A DNA stretch of 64,000 bases, taken from positions 79,033,868 through 79,097,867 of the forward strand of contig JAHLJS010000007.1 in assembly GCA_038502445.1 (NCBI GenBank), given 5' to 3'. The notes below the pieces were generated by a model. The model was not told the DNA's origin. It saw only the letters and a list, made by a program, of their open reading frames with translations, and ran no database searches. The position numbers and the translations under genes are program-made. Source of the stretch: Eremochloa ophiuroides (Eukaryota > Streptophyta > Magnoliopsida > Poales > Poaceae). Below are positions 1 through 11,335 of this stretch, piece after piece (positions within the stretch are counted from its first letter, which is position 1; every line of letters starts with the position of its first letter).

Positions 1-1705
1 ATTCCTTTCTGGCTCTTCTTGATCTTCTTCAAGATGCACCTTTTGTCCACTCTTCTCTCTTTTGAGAAACTCTTTCTCTAAGAAAACACCGTTTTTCGAG
101 CAACAAACACTTTGTCCTCTGATCGGTTATAAAAGTAATACCCTAAAGTTTCCTTTGGATATCCCACGAAAATACATTTGTCCGACTTGGGGTTCCGCTT
201 ATCGGTTATAAGCCTTTTGACATAAACTTCACAACCCCAAATCTTTAGAAAAGACAAACTAGGACTCTTCCCAGTCCATATCTCATGTGGCGTCTTATCT
301 ACGGACTTAGATGGTACCCTATTCAAAGTGAAAGCGGTTGTTTCTAGAGCATAACCCCAAAATGATAGAGGTAGGTCTGACTAGCTCATCATAGACCGAA
401 CCATGTCCAACAAAGTCCCATTATGTCTCTCGGACATGCCATTTCTCTGAGGCGTTCCAGGTGGCGTAAGCTGTGGGACTATTCCACAACTCTTTAGATG
501 ATTGCTAAACTCATGGCTCAAATACACGCCTCCATGATCAGATCGCAAGGCTTTGATTTTCTTGCCACGTTGATTCTCTACTTCATTCTGAAATTCTTTG
601 AACTTTTCAAATGTTTCAGATTTATACTTCATCAAGTATACATAGCTATATCTACTGAAGTCATCAGTAAAGGTTATGAAGTATTGGAATCCACCTCTTG
701 CTGTCGTTCTCATTGTTCTATATACATTAGTATATACAAGTTCCAACAAGTCTGCTGCCCTCTCAGGAACACCTGTGAAAGGCGCTTTGGTCATCTTGCC
801 CAACAGGCATGCTTCACATGTCTCGTATGATTCAAAATCAAACGATGTTAGAAGTCCATCATCATGGAGCCTCTTCATGCGATTTTCACTTATATGACCC
901 AAACGACAATGCCACATATATGTAGGACTTAACTCATTAAGCCGAGGCCTTTTAGCATTAATATTACAGATGGGTGCTTCATCAAGATTTAATATAAATA
1001 ATCCATTCACAATGGATGCAAAAGCCACAAACATGTAATTCTTTGAGATCACACAACCATTGTCTTTACTCGCAAATGAATAGCCATCCTTCATCAAGCA
1101 TGAAGGTGACACAATGTTTCGACTTAAGCTAGGAACAAAATAACAATTATTCAATTCCATGATAAATCCTGATGGCAGGTGGAGTTGCATAATCCCGACG
1201 TCCAACGCTGCAACTCTTGCATTGTTGCCCATGCGGAAATCAACTTCTCCTTTCTCCACGCTTCTACTTCTTATCATTCCCTGCATCATATTGCAAATGT
1301 GAGCAACCGATCCGGTATCAAATACTCAGGAATTAATATAAGAATCAGCAAGAAAAATATCTGTAATATGGACTACAAGTACATGAGCTGCGGGAGTACC
1401 TTTACCACCGCCATCCTTCGCTAAGGATGCCAAGGACTGCTTGCAGTTCCTTTTCCAGTGACCTTTCTCCTTACAATAAAAGCACTCTTGCTCATTTGAT
1501 GGTCCAACCTTGGAGGCTGACGGGTTTGACTTAGAGAACTCATCTTTAGCCTTTCCCTTCTTGTTCCTAAAATTGCCCTTGTTTCTCTTAAAGTTAGGCT
1601 TGTTTTGGACTGCCAACACTTGGCTACTGTCGGCACCTTTCTTGATGTCGGGCTCTGCTGTTTTCAGCATACCACACAGTTCATTCAATCCTTTATCTGC
1701 CCCAT
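1..1705 (-). pseudogene. Copia-1 retrotransposon: gag 3' end, protease and integrase, broken
   Basis: This is the downstream half of a minus-strand Ty1/Copia polyprotein that continues past the left edge. From right to left it shows a CCHC zinc knuckle (CFYCKEKGHWKRNC, near 1480-1440), the aspartic protease start with DTGS (near 1315), a GAG-pre-integrase segment (MWHCRLGHISENRMKRL) and an integrase core (TFTDDFSRYSYVY, LRSDHGGVYLS, LTPPGTPQRNGMSERHN). The integrase C-terminal part reads to about base 80. The reading frame is kept but carries nonsense codons. One at about 1326-1328 is TGA where the family has Trp just before the protease DTGS, and a TAG lies at about 381-383. A frameshift near base 80 is followed by recognisable pol sequence in another frame. 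Gag continues at 10793-11335, beyond the nested Gypsy element. The reverse transcriptase would lie left of the window. It cannot make a full polyprotein. Confidence 0.9.
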
Positions 1706-3252
1706 TGTTGACGGCCACTAAGTACCAATTTTATACCGTCAAACTAACACTTGGCAATAGGCAATAATAGAAACATAGGGGTTATTACTGACAAATTCCA
1801 CGAGTTTTGGTGAATTGTCTATTTTCCAGGGATTTTTCCAGAAAGCACAAAAGAGGGATTAAAGAGCATATTTTCCACGAAACTTAACCGCGACGAAATC
1901 ATACTTCACGAGCAAGAAAGAAGAGTCCAGAACACCCAGGAAAAGTCGCGAAGCAAGCGGGCCCCACAGGGGGCCGGTCGGCGCCTAGGGGGGGCCGGCC
2001 GGCGCCCTACCTAGGGTTTTCACCCTCCGCCTTCTGGAGTCTTCTACATCCTTCCCGTGGGAGCATCTTGGCGCTTGATTTAAGTCGGTTTGATCTTACG
2101 GCGCATGATTACCTCGATGCCTTGCCTCCTACTCCACCCAGACTATAAATACGTGGGCAGACCCCCCCTGAAGACAAGTCCAGATGACCCAATTCATCTC
2201 CTGCTTCATTCATCAAGAGTAGACAGAAGTTTAGGGTTTCCAGAGATTAGAAATAGAGATCTAGTTCTTCAAGTTCTTAGTTTAGACATCTAGCAAGGTT
2301 CAAGTAGAGTTGGGCGTTCGCTCGGGATTCCAGATCTGTTCGTCTGGAGGATCGGTAATATTTTACCTTGTATCTCATGACTTTGCTTTACATTATTATA
2401 TTACTATTTATTCAGTACTTAGTTTATTCTTGTTGCATATCCGATATTGATCTATTTGGTGATGATTATTGTTATAAGATCGTAAAGCGCCTAGTTCAGT
2501 ACTCGAGTGGATTAGGTGATGCGTATTATGTAGACGTGGTGTCTAGAAATTATACGTGTCTACGGATGCTCCCTGATGTGCCGGGTCGTGTGGTAGTCCG
2601 CGTAGGTGACAGCTGCGTTGGTTCCTCTGTAGTCCATCCCCGTACATAGGATCGGTAGAGCGCGGTCGCGAAGGAGGAGACCCTCGTGTCTTAATGGCCT
2701 CCCTAGATGATGCTCCTTATGATGTTTTCTGAGGCAATACTTTTATAAGTGAAGATATGTGTAACATTGCGTAGGCTGTAGACTTTATACTTGGTAATTA
2801 CATAGGTTTCTTTTACTCTAGCCGAATCTCGAGTTTGTTTTACTATATTAGTGATTAATCTATTCTCTATCTCTGGAATACCATTTACCTAAGTTACTCA
2901 GTTATCAATTATAATTATCATTATCATTATCATTATAGTTATCAAGTATCATTTACCATTATCATTATTAATAGTTACTACTAAAGTCAAGTTAATTTAT
3001 CTATTATCCTAGCTATCCCATATTTATTATAGGTCCTTTAAATAGATTGCTACCTTTATCCTTTTGGCATAAAATAAATAAAACGATACTCGGATTACTC
3101 CCGGGTGAAGTGCTACAATAGGAGAATTATCTATGCGCTTGCGGATATTCTGTAGTTATATTTTTAGATGGCAAGTGTTGATTTTACCTATGGTGTTTGG
3201 CATCATGTTAGGGATGACAACTTAACTTTAAGTGATGTTAAATATACCAACA
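1706..3252 (+). repeat. 5' LTR of the Athila-like element
   Basis: The repeat is 1547 bp and begins TGTTGACGG and ends ACCAACA. It contains a GC-rich block (about 1957-2015) rich in GGCC and GGCGCC, a TATA box at 2144-2150, and an AT-rich 3' part with a short TAATTATCATT-type microsatellite near 2910-2940. Small translatable stretches inside it are repeated unchanged in the other LTR and are not genes. Confidence 0.95.
2144..2150 (+). promoter_or_regulatory. TATA box of the Athila-like 5' LTR
   Basis: TATAAAT in the context GACTATAAATACGTGGG is a good plant TATA box. Transcription would start about 25-35 bp downstream. The same box is at 9665-9671 in the right LTR. Confidence 0.7.
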
Positions 3253-3260
3253 AGCATTTC

Positions 3261-3277
3261 TGGCGCCGTTGCCGGGG
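3261..3277 (+). other. Primer-binding site of the Athila-like element
   Basis: TGGCGCCGTTGCCGGGG lies 8 bp past the end of the left LTR. This is the well-known Athila/Tat-type primer-binding site, taken to pair with tRNA-Asp. The stretch to 3523 is untranslated leader. Confidence 0.85.
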
Positions 3278-3523
3278 AAGTCAATTTATTTACCGAGATC
3301 ATTTGTTTAGCCAGGATAATATTCTTCAATCTTTTTATGGATAATCTTTCACACAAAAAAACAACATAAATCTGGATAATGATAATCTTTTTACTTTACC
3401 TTACCCGTATTATTCTATCTAATTATCTCATATAGGGTAAGTGCAGGATTGGTTGTAGTACTTTAATTCTTATCAACAGGTACAACCAAAGGACGAAGAG
3501 GTCTTACATCATCAAGAAAAGCC

Positions 3524-5539
3524 ATGGCTGAAAAGACTCTGCGTGAGTTCTCTGCACCAAGCACCGAGAATATTCGCGTCGGGCCAAAGTTCAATATTGA
3601 AGATCAAGATTTCGAGATCAAGCCAAGCCTCATCAAGATGGTGCAAGATATCATATTTATTGGAAAGAAGGAAGAAGATGCAACTATCCATCTGCAGAAT
3701 TTTCTGGAGATTGGCAATACCATCGTCATCAAGGACATACCTCAAGATGTCGTGCTACTTCGTTTATTTCCGTTCTCACTAGAGGGAAAAGCGAAGCAGT
3801 GGTTTTATCAGTATCAAGATCAAGTCAAGACATGGGGAAATTGTTCAAAAGCTTTCCTAGAAAAGTTTTTCCCAGCTAGCAGAACAAATACACTACGGGG
3901 AAAGATTTTACAATTTAGTCAGCAGAAAGGTGAACCTATTCCAGAAGCTTGGGAGCGTTTTCAAGATTACATATCAGATTGTCCTCATCATGGAATGGAG
4001 AAGTGGTTGCTCATGCAAACATTCTATCACGGACTTACACAGAGGTCACAAGAACAACTAGATGCCACTGCTGAAGGCTCATTTATGTCACTCACTCCTA
4101 GAAAAGCTCAAGATATTATGGCAAAGATATCAGAAAATCAGAATTGGACATACAACACTCAGACATGCCATAAAAGTGAAGAAGTTTCAGAAGAAGTAAA
4201 TGCAGTATCAACCAAGATGGATGTACTACTAAACTGGTTAGAGAAAAGGGCAAATTATAAAAGAGATCGTCAAGCAATTCAGGATGCATTCAACTCTCAG
4301 AATCAAAACACAGAATATTTAGAGATTGAATCACCAGAAAATATCAGTGCAATCATCAAGAAACAAGGATGGACGCAACCTCAGTCGACTAATCAAGGTA
4401 AGTACCAAAGTAATATCAATCATTCAAATCATAACCAACCATCCTTGAGAGAATTAATATTAGCACAAGTTAAAATTAATGAGAACATTTATAACAAGCT
4501 TGCTGCTAATGATAAAATTTTAGAAGGAATTAATTCTACACTAGAAAATTTCTCTTCTGCTATTAATGAACAGACATTATTTAATAAAAAGATAGAGTTA
4601 CAAATTTCGCAGTTATTTTCTACTTTGTCTACTACTAACCCTGAATCAGCAAAAGGAATATCTACTAGAGGAGGTAAGTCTACACGTGATCCACCTTATC
4701 CAAAAGGGGCACATAGACCGCCACAAATAGTGCAGGTAGGAGAAGAACAAAACAGCAGAGAAGAAGTTACACCCCCAGTTGAGCCACAAGATCAACTTAC
4801 TCAAGATTTTCATGATACAACTATCCTACCATTTCCACGTAGAAGGAGAACAGCAAAAATCGATGACCAATTTGGTAAGTTTGTTGAGGTAATTCAAAAA
4901 TTATATATCAACATCCCGTTGTTAGATTCCATACAGGTACCAACATATGCAAGATATCTTCGAACCATCCTCAACAACAAAGGACCACTACCTTCTACTG
5001 AAGTCGTCAAGTTAACCGAAGAATGCAGTTCAGCAATTCTGAGTCCTTCTCCTGAAAAGAAGAAAGATCCAGGATGTCCCACTATCGATTGTTCGATAAG
5101 AGATCAGATGTTCGAGAATGCTCTATGTGATCTTGGAGCAAGCGTTAGCGTGATGCCCAAGACCATCTTCGACAAGCTCAACCATTCTACGCTCACACCA
5201 ACCACGATGTGTCTACAACTAGCTGACCAATCAGTCCGCTATCCGGCAGGAATCACAGAGAATATACCGGTAAAAATCCATAACTTTTTCATTCCTGTAG
5301 ATTTTGTAGTACTTGACATGCAGGAAGAAAGAAAGATACCTCTGATCCTTGGACGACTGTTCCTGAACACTGCAAATGCAACAATCAACGTTGGAGCTGG
5401 AGAAATCACATTCACCATCAATGGGCAAGAAGAGAAGTTCGCATTCAAGCCAAGATTGGAGCAATGCCAAGCATTAAAGTATCATGAAGAACAAGATGCA
5501 ACAACATCTCCGGCACCGGAGATAAACCATGAAGAATAA
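3524..5539 (+). CDS. gag-pro: Gag-protease polyprotein, Athila-like Gypsy element
   Basis: The ORF is intact, 671 codons. Residues of about 80-210 form a retrotransposon gag capsid region (FSLEGKAKQWFYQ, FLEKFFPASRTNTLRGKI, WERFQDYISDCPHHG). A polar, Asn/Gln-rich linker follows. The C-terminal third matches the Athila-type aspartic protease region: LTEECSSAIL, then CDLGASVSVMP (active-site loop DLGAS near residue 535) and ILGRLFLNTANA. No CCHC zinc knuckle is visible, as often in this branch. The ATG at 3524 is the first in frame and follows the leader directly. In autonomous relatives the frame continues into reverse transcriptase; here it stops at 5537-5539 and AT-rich DNA follows. The protein would form virus-like particles and process itself, but it has no polymerase attached. 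Confidence 0.9.
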   Translation: MAEKTLREFSAPSTENIRVGPKFNIEDQDFEIKPSLIKMVQDIIFIGKKEEDATIHLQNFLEIGNTIVIKDIPQDVVLLRLFPFSLEGKAKQWFYQYQDQVKTWGNCSKAFLEKFFPASRTNTLRGKILQFSQQKGEPIPEAWERFQDYISDCPHHGMEKWLLMQTFYHGLTQRSQEQLDATAEGSFMSLTPRKAQDIMAKISENQNWTYNTQTCHKSEEVSEEVNAVSTKMDVLLNWLEKRANYKRDRQAIQDAFNSQNQNTEYLEIESPENISAIIKKQGWTQPQSTNQGKYQSNINHSNHNQPSLRELILAQVKINENIYNKLAANDKILEGINSTLENFSSAINEQTLFNKKIELQISQLFSTLSTTNPESAKGISTRGGKSTRDPPYPKGAHRPPQIVQVGEEQNSREEVTPPVEPQDQLTQDFHDTTILPFPRRRRTAKIDDQFGKFVEVIQKLYINIPLLDSIQVPTYARYLRTILNNKGPLPSTEVVKLTEECSSAILSPSPEKKKDPGCPTIDCSIRDQMFENALCDLGASVSVMPKTIFDKLNHSTLTPTTMCLQLADQSVRYPAGITENIPVKIHNFFIPVDFVVLDMQEERKIPLILGRLFLNTANATINVGAGEITFTINGQEEKFAFKPRLEQCQALKYHEEQDATTSPAPEINHEE

Positions 5540-6410
5540 AGAGACTCAACTAAAGTCCGGGTCGGCGGACTACAAAAGAAACCCCGAACCATCACCGGGA
5601 GGAAACTCGGTATTTATCAATAATTTAATTCTAGCATTTAATTTCGGCATATTTACTTTTTATTAAAAAAAATAAAAATAAATAATATATAAGCATGTCA
5701 TGATTAAAACTTAAGCCCCATACAATTACCACTAATAATGCAAACCCCTGTTAGTGAAAATTAATGTGGTGGCAGAAAATTATAAAAATACCATCATTAG
5801 AATTCTAATTTTATATAGATTCATAAAAGTAATTTAGTCTTTCATTCTTGTGTCATTATACGGTATAAATACGGAAAACACATGGGACCACATCCATCAC
5901 ATCAACTCACATCAAGTCATTTCATTTCTCATCACCTTATCACCATCCACTATTATCTAATCACCTCCATTATTCACACATGCACTACACTCCACGCATT
6001 CATCAGAAGAAGCACTCAGATGCACATGGGAAGGGATGGTGTTGACATCCACCAAAGTGGAGCACCAGAGGACACAAGGAGGGGCCGGCCGGCCCCATAC
6101 CCACGCCGGCCGACGCCCTGCCTCTTCCTCTCTACCTCCCATTTCTCCCACTCACTCATACACACTTACACACTCCAGAGAGGACGTAGTTGCTCTGCTT
6201 TGCTGCTCGTGAGCTTCAACCAGCAAAATTTCTCCATTCTAATCAATTTTTCAAAAGTTTAAATAAGGGAAAAGCAGGAATTAGCAAGAGCACTTGGTAA
6301 AGAGTCCATCATTTAATCCTTCCTCTCTACTTGTTCTTGTGTTCTTGTTCGTTCTTGTGTTTGTGTTTGTTCGTTCGTCGTGTTCTTCGTGTTCATCATT
6401 TTCAGGCAAT
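5540..6410 (+). promoter_or_regulatory. Non-coding spacer with a probable internal promoter and leader
   Basis: This spacer replaces the pol region. It is AT-rich to about 5860, then has TATAAATA at 5864-5871 (context ACGGTATAAATACGG), followed by a pyrimidine/CA-rich stretch that looks like a plant 5' leader (5885-6260) and a GGCC-rich patch near 6080-6115. Just before the accessory ORF is a possible 3' splice site (CATCATTTTCAG at about 6394-6405), so a leader intron is possible. This suggests that the downstream ORF has its own transcript. This is an inference from sequence only. Confidence 0.4.
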
Positions 6411-8064
6411 ATGAAGGGAGCTCTCAGGTCCATCAAGAGAACCTTCTCGGGACGAACAACAAGAAGCCAGTCATCCTCACGAGTACCATCGTTCGTCGGC
6501 ACCGACATGAGCGTCGATCCACCCGCATCATGTGATTTCCCGACATCCTCTTCCCAAAGGGAAGAGAGGTATGAACTCACCAACATTTCCCAAATTTCGT
6601 TAACTACTAGACCGCAACAAGAAATCCTAAATGTGATTAAGGAAAAAGAATTTACACATACTCCTATCTTTGATGATAATTTGCTCCATGAAACCGGAAT
6701 GGATTCCGAGTTTGAGCTTGTTTTTAGGAATGTTGGTTGGGAAAATGCATGGAGAATCAATGAAAATGGTAGTAAGCTACTCACCATCGAATTTTTAAGC
6801 ACGTTGAATTTTGATAATAATGAAGTTAGTTTCAATTTGTTCAATAAACCATTCACTCTCTCATGGAAAACTTCAAGTTTGATGCTAGGATTCCATTCTC
6901 TATGTGTAATAAATTTGAATGATGCTCTCCATGATTTTGATAAACATAATTTTTGGGAGAGTATCACGGGCAAAAGAATTGATAGAAAACAAAAATACAC
7001 CACAGAGGAAGTTCATCATCCTACACTTAGATTCATGTTTAAATGGCTAGCATTTACTTTCTTTCCAAGAGAAGAATTGAACACTATTAAGTTAGATGAG
7101 ATGCACTTAATTTTCATTATGATCAAGAAAAGAAAAGTATCCCCTGTTAAATTAATGTTACATTATTGGAAAACTGTCCCATCAATGAGAAAGTGCAGTA
7201 TTTCTTTTACTTCCTGGATTTCACGCTTAGCTGCAGGGCTTGGTTTACTATCTAATGCTACACTTGTCTATATTTCGGAGCCCCGCAAAATTATTGGTTA
7301 TGAATTTTTCTTTCATGCTCATATGCTAAAACGCAGGAATAACAAAACAATCATGATCTATAAAAACTTTGATAATGAGTATGAACTGCCAGACAGGGAG
7401 TTAGGGATTTATACTGTGCAGAATTTTGTTTTCCCATCAAGGACTAATATTGGCAGGTGTCCATCAACACGTATCAACAGGGCACCAAGGACTAATGTTG
7501 CTGGGGCTGACCCAATACCATCTGGGCCAGCTTACTTTCACTTTATGAATTTTGGAGAGCAGGTACCGACACAAGAGCCACACCAGCCGTGGACTTCCCA
7601 TACAGGATGGGACAATCACACTGCATATCAATAAGGAGAATCTTCGTCTGCAGCAGCAGCAGGATGGGGGACAGGCCACAATTTTCTAGGAGCACGAGCA
7701 TCCTTTTCTGCACGAGGAAACACGGACTTCACTGGAGGACCGTATCCCTTTTCATGCACCTCCACAGGATAACTATTATCAGCCGCCTGAGCAGCACTTT
7801 ACACCACCTGCTAGCGATTTTCCCGCTTTTTCCACACGCCTCACTAATCTTGAGCAGGGACAGAACGAGATTCGAGACACCCTACATCAGCACGGAGAGT
7901 GGCAACAACAAGTTGACAACCGATTCTACCAGCAAGAACAATGGCAACAACATGTAGACCAACGTTTTGATCAGTTACACCAGGGACAGCAGCACGCACA
8001 GAGTGGACTGGAGTACTTGATAGCACAGCTAGGGTATCCACCACTACCACTACCATCATACTGA
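6411..8064 (+). pseudogene. Accessory ORF of the Athila-like element, frameshifted near its 3' end
   Basis: The ORF starts MKGALRSIKRTFSG at 6411 and reads 407 codons to a stop at 7632-7634. Its middle (NVGWENAWRI, FLSTLNFDNNEVSFNLF, TLSWKTSSLMLGFHSL, LRFMFKWLAFTFF) resembles the plant ATHILA ORF-1/retrotransposon accessory protein family. That family has no proven enzymatic role and is sometimes called env-like. After a frameshift near 7620-7635 the coding sense continues one frame over (KENLRLQQQQDGG). It passes one TAG at 7687-7689 and runs to a stop at 8062-8064. This tail is rich in Gln, Pro and His (TRLTNLEQGQNEIRDTLHQH, VDNRFYQQEQW) and looks like a coiled coil. A larger intact ancestor is therefore likely. 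Function is unknown. Confidence 0.65.
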
Positions 8065-9227
8065 GCACCGCAACATTCAGCTTGGGGGAATTCCCCGCTA
8101 GGTGAGCACCACTCGCCTTCGTATCTATCTATTTATTATGATATTTATTTTCAGTATTGCTATAAAAAAAATCAAATAAAAATTTTCTTTACTACTTTTA
8201 CTGCATAAGTGGTATAATTAGAGTTTGCTTTACAATTTTATGTTTTCAGAATAAAGAAAGAACTTGGAATTAGAAAAATAAAAAGACAAAATTGCTAAAT
8301 ATAATTTCTTGCAATTACTTAATGTTTAAATTTAAATTCTCCTATGAATTGCATGAAATATATCTACCCCGATAGTTTATTCTGAAATTTGATATCTGTG
8401 GGTAGCATAAAGTTGATCTAAGTAATTGGCAGATATGATATATGAAAGTTTGAGCTGCTATACATTGCATTCTAAGTTATACCTGAGCTCCGGAAAAATT
8501 TTAAATTCAAATAATGACTTATTAATATGATTTTGGTAGATTATTCTGTTATGCATTCATGAATAAAAAAAATAATAACCAATACAAAATGATTTTACTC
8601 TATGCTAAAAATCTTTCTCTTAGAAGTCTAAGGGAAGTGTGAGTTATAAAATGAAAAAGATGCCATACCAAAGAAGTATGAGCCTGAAAGATGCCATATC
8701 AAAAAGGTATGTGCCAAAAAAAAAGAAAGAGAGTAAAACAATGGGTGCAAAGACACTCGCCCAAGAGAAAAAAAATGGGTACACAAGTATCCGCAGGGAG
8801 ATGACTCACACTTCTAAAGACAGAGAGGAGAGGATAATGCATAGGAGTCAAAAAGTTACTTTTTCACACAATTAAACATGATGCATAGCTCAATAATCTT
8901 CCTCAATCTTATTAGTAAGAATAAGCTTTCCAAGATAAATAAACAATAAAGCTCTGGAGCATTGGGTAGAAACAATGAATGAAAGGTATAAGTGCTTGCT
9001 TGATTATTCTAACTCTCAATTACCCAAGATTTGACAGATAAAGCCCCATGATTGAAAGGATAAGAATAAATTTGAAAAGGAAGATATATGAATTGAATTT
9101 CAAGAAAGAATTTTTGTTTAAATATTTGAGTACTTGTTAGAAATTATTCTCTTTATTTGGAACCCTTAATAAGATTACTTCAAGTTAACTTTGCTAAGGG
9201 ACTAGCAAAGACTTAGCTTGGGGGTAT
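8065..9227 (+). other. 3' untranslated region and polypurine tract of the Athila-like element
   Basis: This is AT-rich, non-coding DNA between the accessory ORF and the right LTR. It contains two near-copies of a GATGCCATA.CAAA...GTATG motif around 8659-8711 and purine-rich DNA. It ends in a polypurine tract (CTTAGCTTGGGGGTAT, about 9212-9227) that would prime plus-strand synthesis. No gene is seen. Confidence 0.8.
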
Positions 9228-10787
9228 TGTTGACGGCCACTAAGTACCAATTTTATACCGTCAAACTAACACTTGGCAATAGGCAATAATAGAAACATAG
9301 GGGTTATTACTGACAAATTCCACGAGTTTTGGTGAATTGTCTATTTTCCAGGGATTTTTCCAGAAAGCACAAAAGAGGGATTAAAGAGCATATTTTCCAC
9401 GAAACTTAACCGCGACGAAATCATACTTCACGAGCAAGAAAGAAGAGTCCAGAACACCCAGGAAAAGTCGCAAAGCAAGCGGGCCCCACAGGGGGCCGGT
9501 CGGCGCCTAGGGGGGCCGGCCGGCGCCCTACCTAGGGTTTTCACCCTCCGCCTTCTGGAGTCTTCTACATCCTTCCCGTGGGAGCATCTTGGCACTTGAT
9601 TTAAGTCGGTTTGATCTTACGGCGCATGATTACCTCAATGCCTTGCCTCCTACTCCACCCAGACTATAAATACGTGGGCAGACCCCCCCTGAAGACAAGT
9701 CCAGATGATCCAATTCATCTCCTGCTTCATTCATCAAGAGTAGACAGAAGTTTAGGGTTTCCAGAGATTAGAAATAGAGATCTAGTTCTTCAAGTTCTTA
9801 GTTTAGACATCTAGCAAGGTTCAAGTAGAGTTGGGCATTCGCTCGGGATTCCAGATCTGTTCGTCTGGAGGATCGGTAATATTTTACCTTGTATCTCATG
9901 ACTTTGCTTTACATTATTATATTACTATTTATTCAGTACTTAGTTTATTCTTGTTGCATATCCGATATAGATCTATTTGGTGATGATTATTGTTATAAGA
10001 TCGTAAAGCGCCTAGTTCAGTACTCGAGTGGATTAGGTGATGCGTATTATGTAGACGTGGTGTCTAGATATTATACGTGTCTACGGATGCTCCCTGATGT
10101 GCCGGGTCGTGTGGTAGTCCGCGTAGGTGACAGTTGCGTTGGTTCCTCTGTAGTCCATCCCCCGTACATAGGATCGGTAGAGCGCGGTCGCGAAGGAGGA
10201 GACCCTCGTGTCTTAATGGCCTCCCTAGATGATGCTCCTTATGATATTTTCTGAGGCAATACTTTTATAAGTGAAGATATGTGTAACATTGCGTAGGCTG
10301 TAGACTTTATACTTGGTAATTACATAGGTTTCTTTTACTCTAGCCGAATCTCGAGTTTGTTTTACTATATTAGTGATTAATCTATTCTCTATCTCTGGAA
10401 TACCATTTACCTAAGTTACTCAGTTATCAATTATAATTATCATTATTAATTATCATTATCATTATCATTATAGTTATCAAGTATCATTTACCATTATCAT
10501 TATTAATAGTTACTACTAAAGTCAAGTTAATTTATCTATTATCCTAGCTATCCCATATTTATCATAGGTCCTTTAAATAGATTGCTACCTTTATCCTTTT
10601 GGCATAAAATAAATAAAACGATACTCGGATTACTCCCGGGTGAAGTGCTACAATAGGAGAATTATCTGTGCGCTTGCGGATATTCTGTAGTTATATTTTT
10701 AGATGGCAAGTGTTGATTTTACCTATGGTGTTTGGCATCATGTTAGGGATGACAACTTAACTTTAAGTGATGTTAAATATACCAACA
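9228..10787 (+). repeat. 3' LTR of the Athila-like element
   Basis: The repeat is 1560 bp and nearly identical to 1706-3252. It has one extra microsatellite stretch near 10440-10450, about 11 substitutions and a few one-base indels. TATAAAT is at 9665-9671. The target duplication CCCAT follows at 10788-10792. Confidence 0.95.
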
Positions 10788-10792
10788 CCCAT

Positions 10793-11335
10793 GCATATGG
10801 TAATTCGAGATGAAGTTAGGCATAGCTGGGAGGAAGAGATGATAGAATGAAATCAGTAGCCAACTCTTGGCTGATTGGGAAGCCTGCTTTTCCAACCTCT
10901 GAGTGTAACCAACCATCTTGATCACTATGTGGCCCAACCGATGCACCCTCTGCTAGCTTGGTCTCAACAAGAGCCTTTGAAACATTGAACCTTTTGGTCC
11001 TTGCTTGTGTTTGGAACATTTCCTCAAGTGCCATGATCATATCATACACTGTATGGTTGTTATCGAACTGCATCTGCAGATCGGGTTCCATGCTAGCAAG
11101 CATAAGGCAGCTTACTTCGAGATCAGCATCACATGCTTTCTTGTAAGCGTTTTTCTCAGCAGCAGGTGCATTATCAGGAGGTTCATCTGGTAATAGGGGT
11201 GTCTAGAACATCTTCCTTTTTCTCAGCCCTGAGAACAATTCTCAGGTTGCGGATCCAATCCGCATAGTTTGTTCCATTCAACTTATCTTTCTCAAGTATT
11301 GAACGCAAAGTAAATGGTTGCTTGCTAGATACCAT
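10793..11335 (-). pseudogene. Copia-1 gag, N-terminal part
   Basis: This is the 5' part of the minus-strand Copia gag that is interrupted by the Athila-like element. The probable ATG is at 11335-11333 (MVSSKQPFTLRSILEKD). It is followed by the Copia gag signature NYADWIRNLRIVLRAEKKEDVLD. The frame is then broken between about 11205 and 11105 and resumes as LMLASMEPDLQMQFDNNHTVYDMIMALEEMF, a UBN2-type gag core. A further shift changes the segment after VGPHS. The sequence joins the zinc-knuckle part left of base 1705 once the nested element and one CCCAT are removed. Confidence 0.85.

Larger units (their letters stand above)
1706..10787 (+). mobile_element. Athila-like Gypsy LTR retrotransposon lacking pol
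   Basis: The element is complete at its ends. Two near-identical LTRs (1706-3252 and 9228-10787) begin TGTT and end AACA, and it is flanked by the 5-bp target duplication CCCAT at 1701-1705 and 10788-10792. A primer-binding site follows the left LTR and a polypurine tract (AGCTTGGGGGTAT) precedes the right one. Inside are an intact gag-protease ORF (3524-5539) and a broken accessory ORF (6411-8064). No reverse transcriptase, RNase H or integrase motif is seen in any frame of the roughly 6-kb interior, so movement would need enzymes from a related element. About 11 substitutions plus a few small indels were counted by eye between LTRs (roughly 0.7 percent), which suggests a recent insertion. 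The PBS and protease style point to the Athila/Tat branch. Confidence 0.95.

Noticed and set aside
2090..2649. Small open frames inside the Athila-like LTRs
   Set aside because: Repeated in both LTRs, overlapping the TATA box and leader, with no recognisable domain.
6281..7003. 240-codon frame antisense to the accessory ORF
   Set aside because: A mirror of the plus-strand ORF; no motif and no promoter context.
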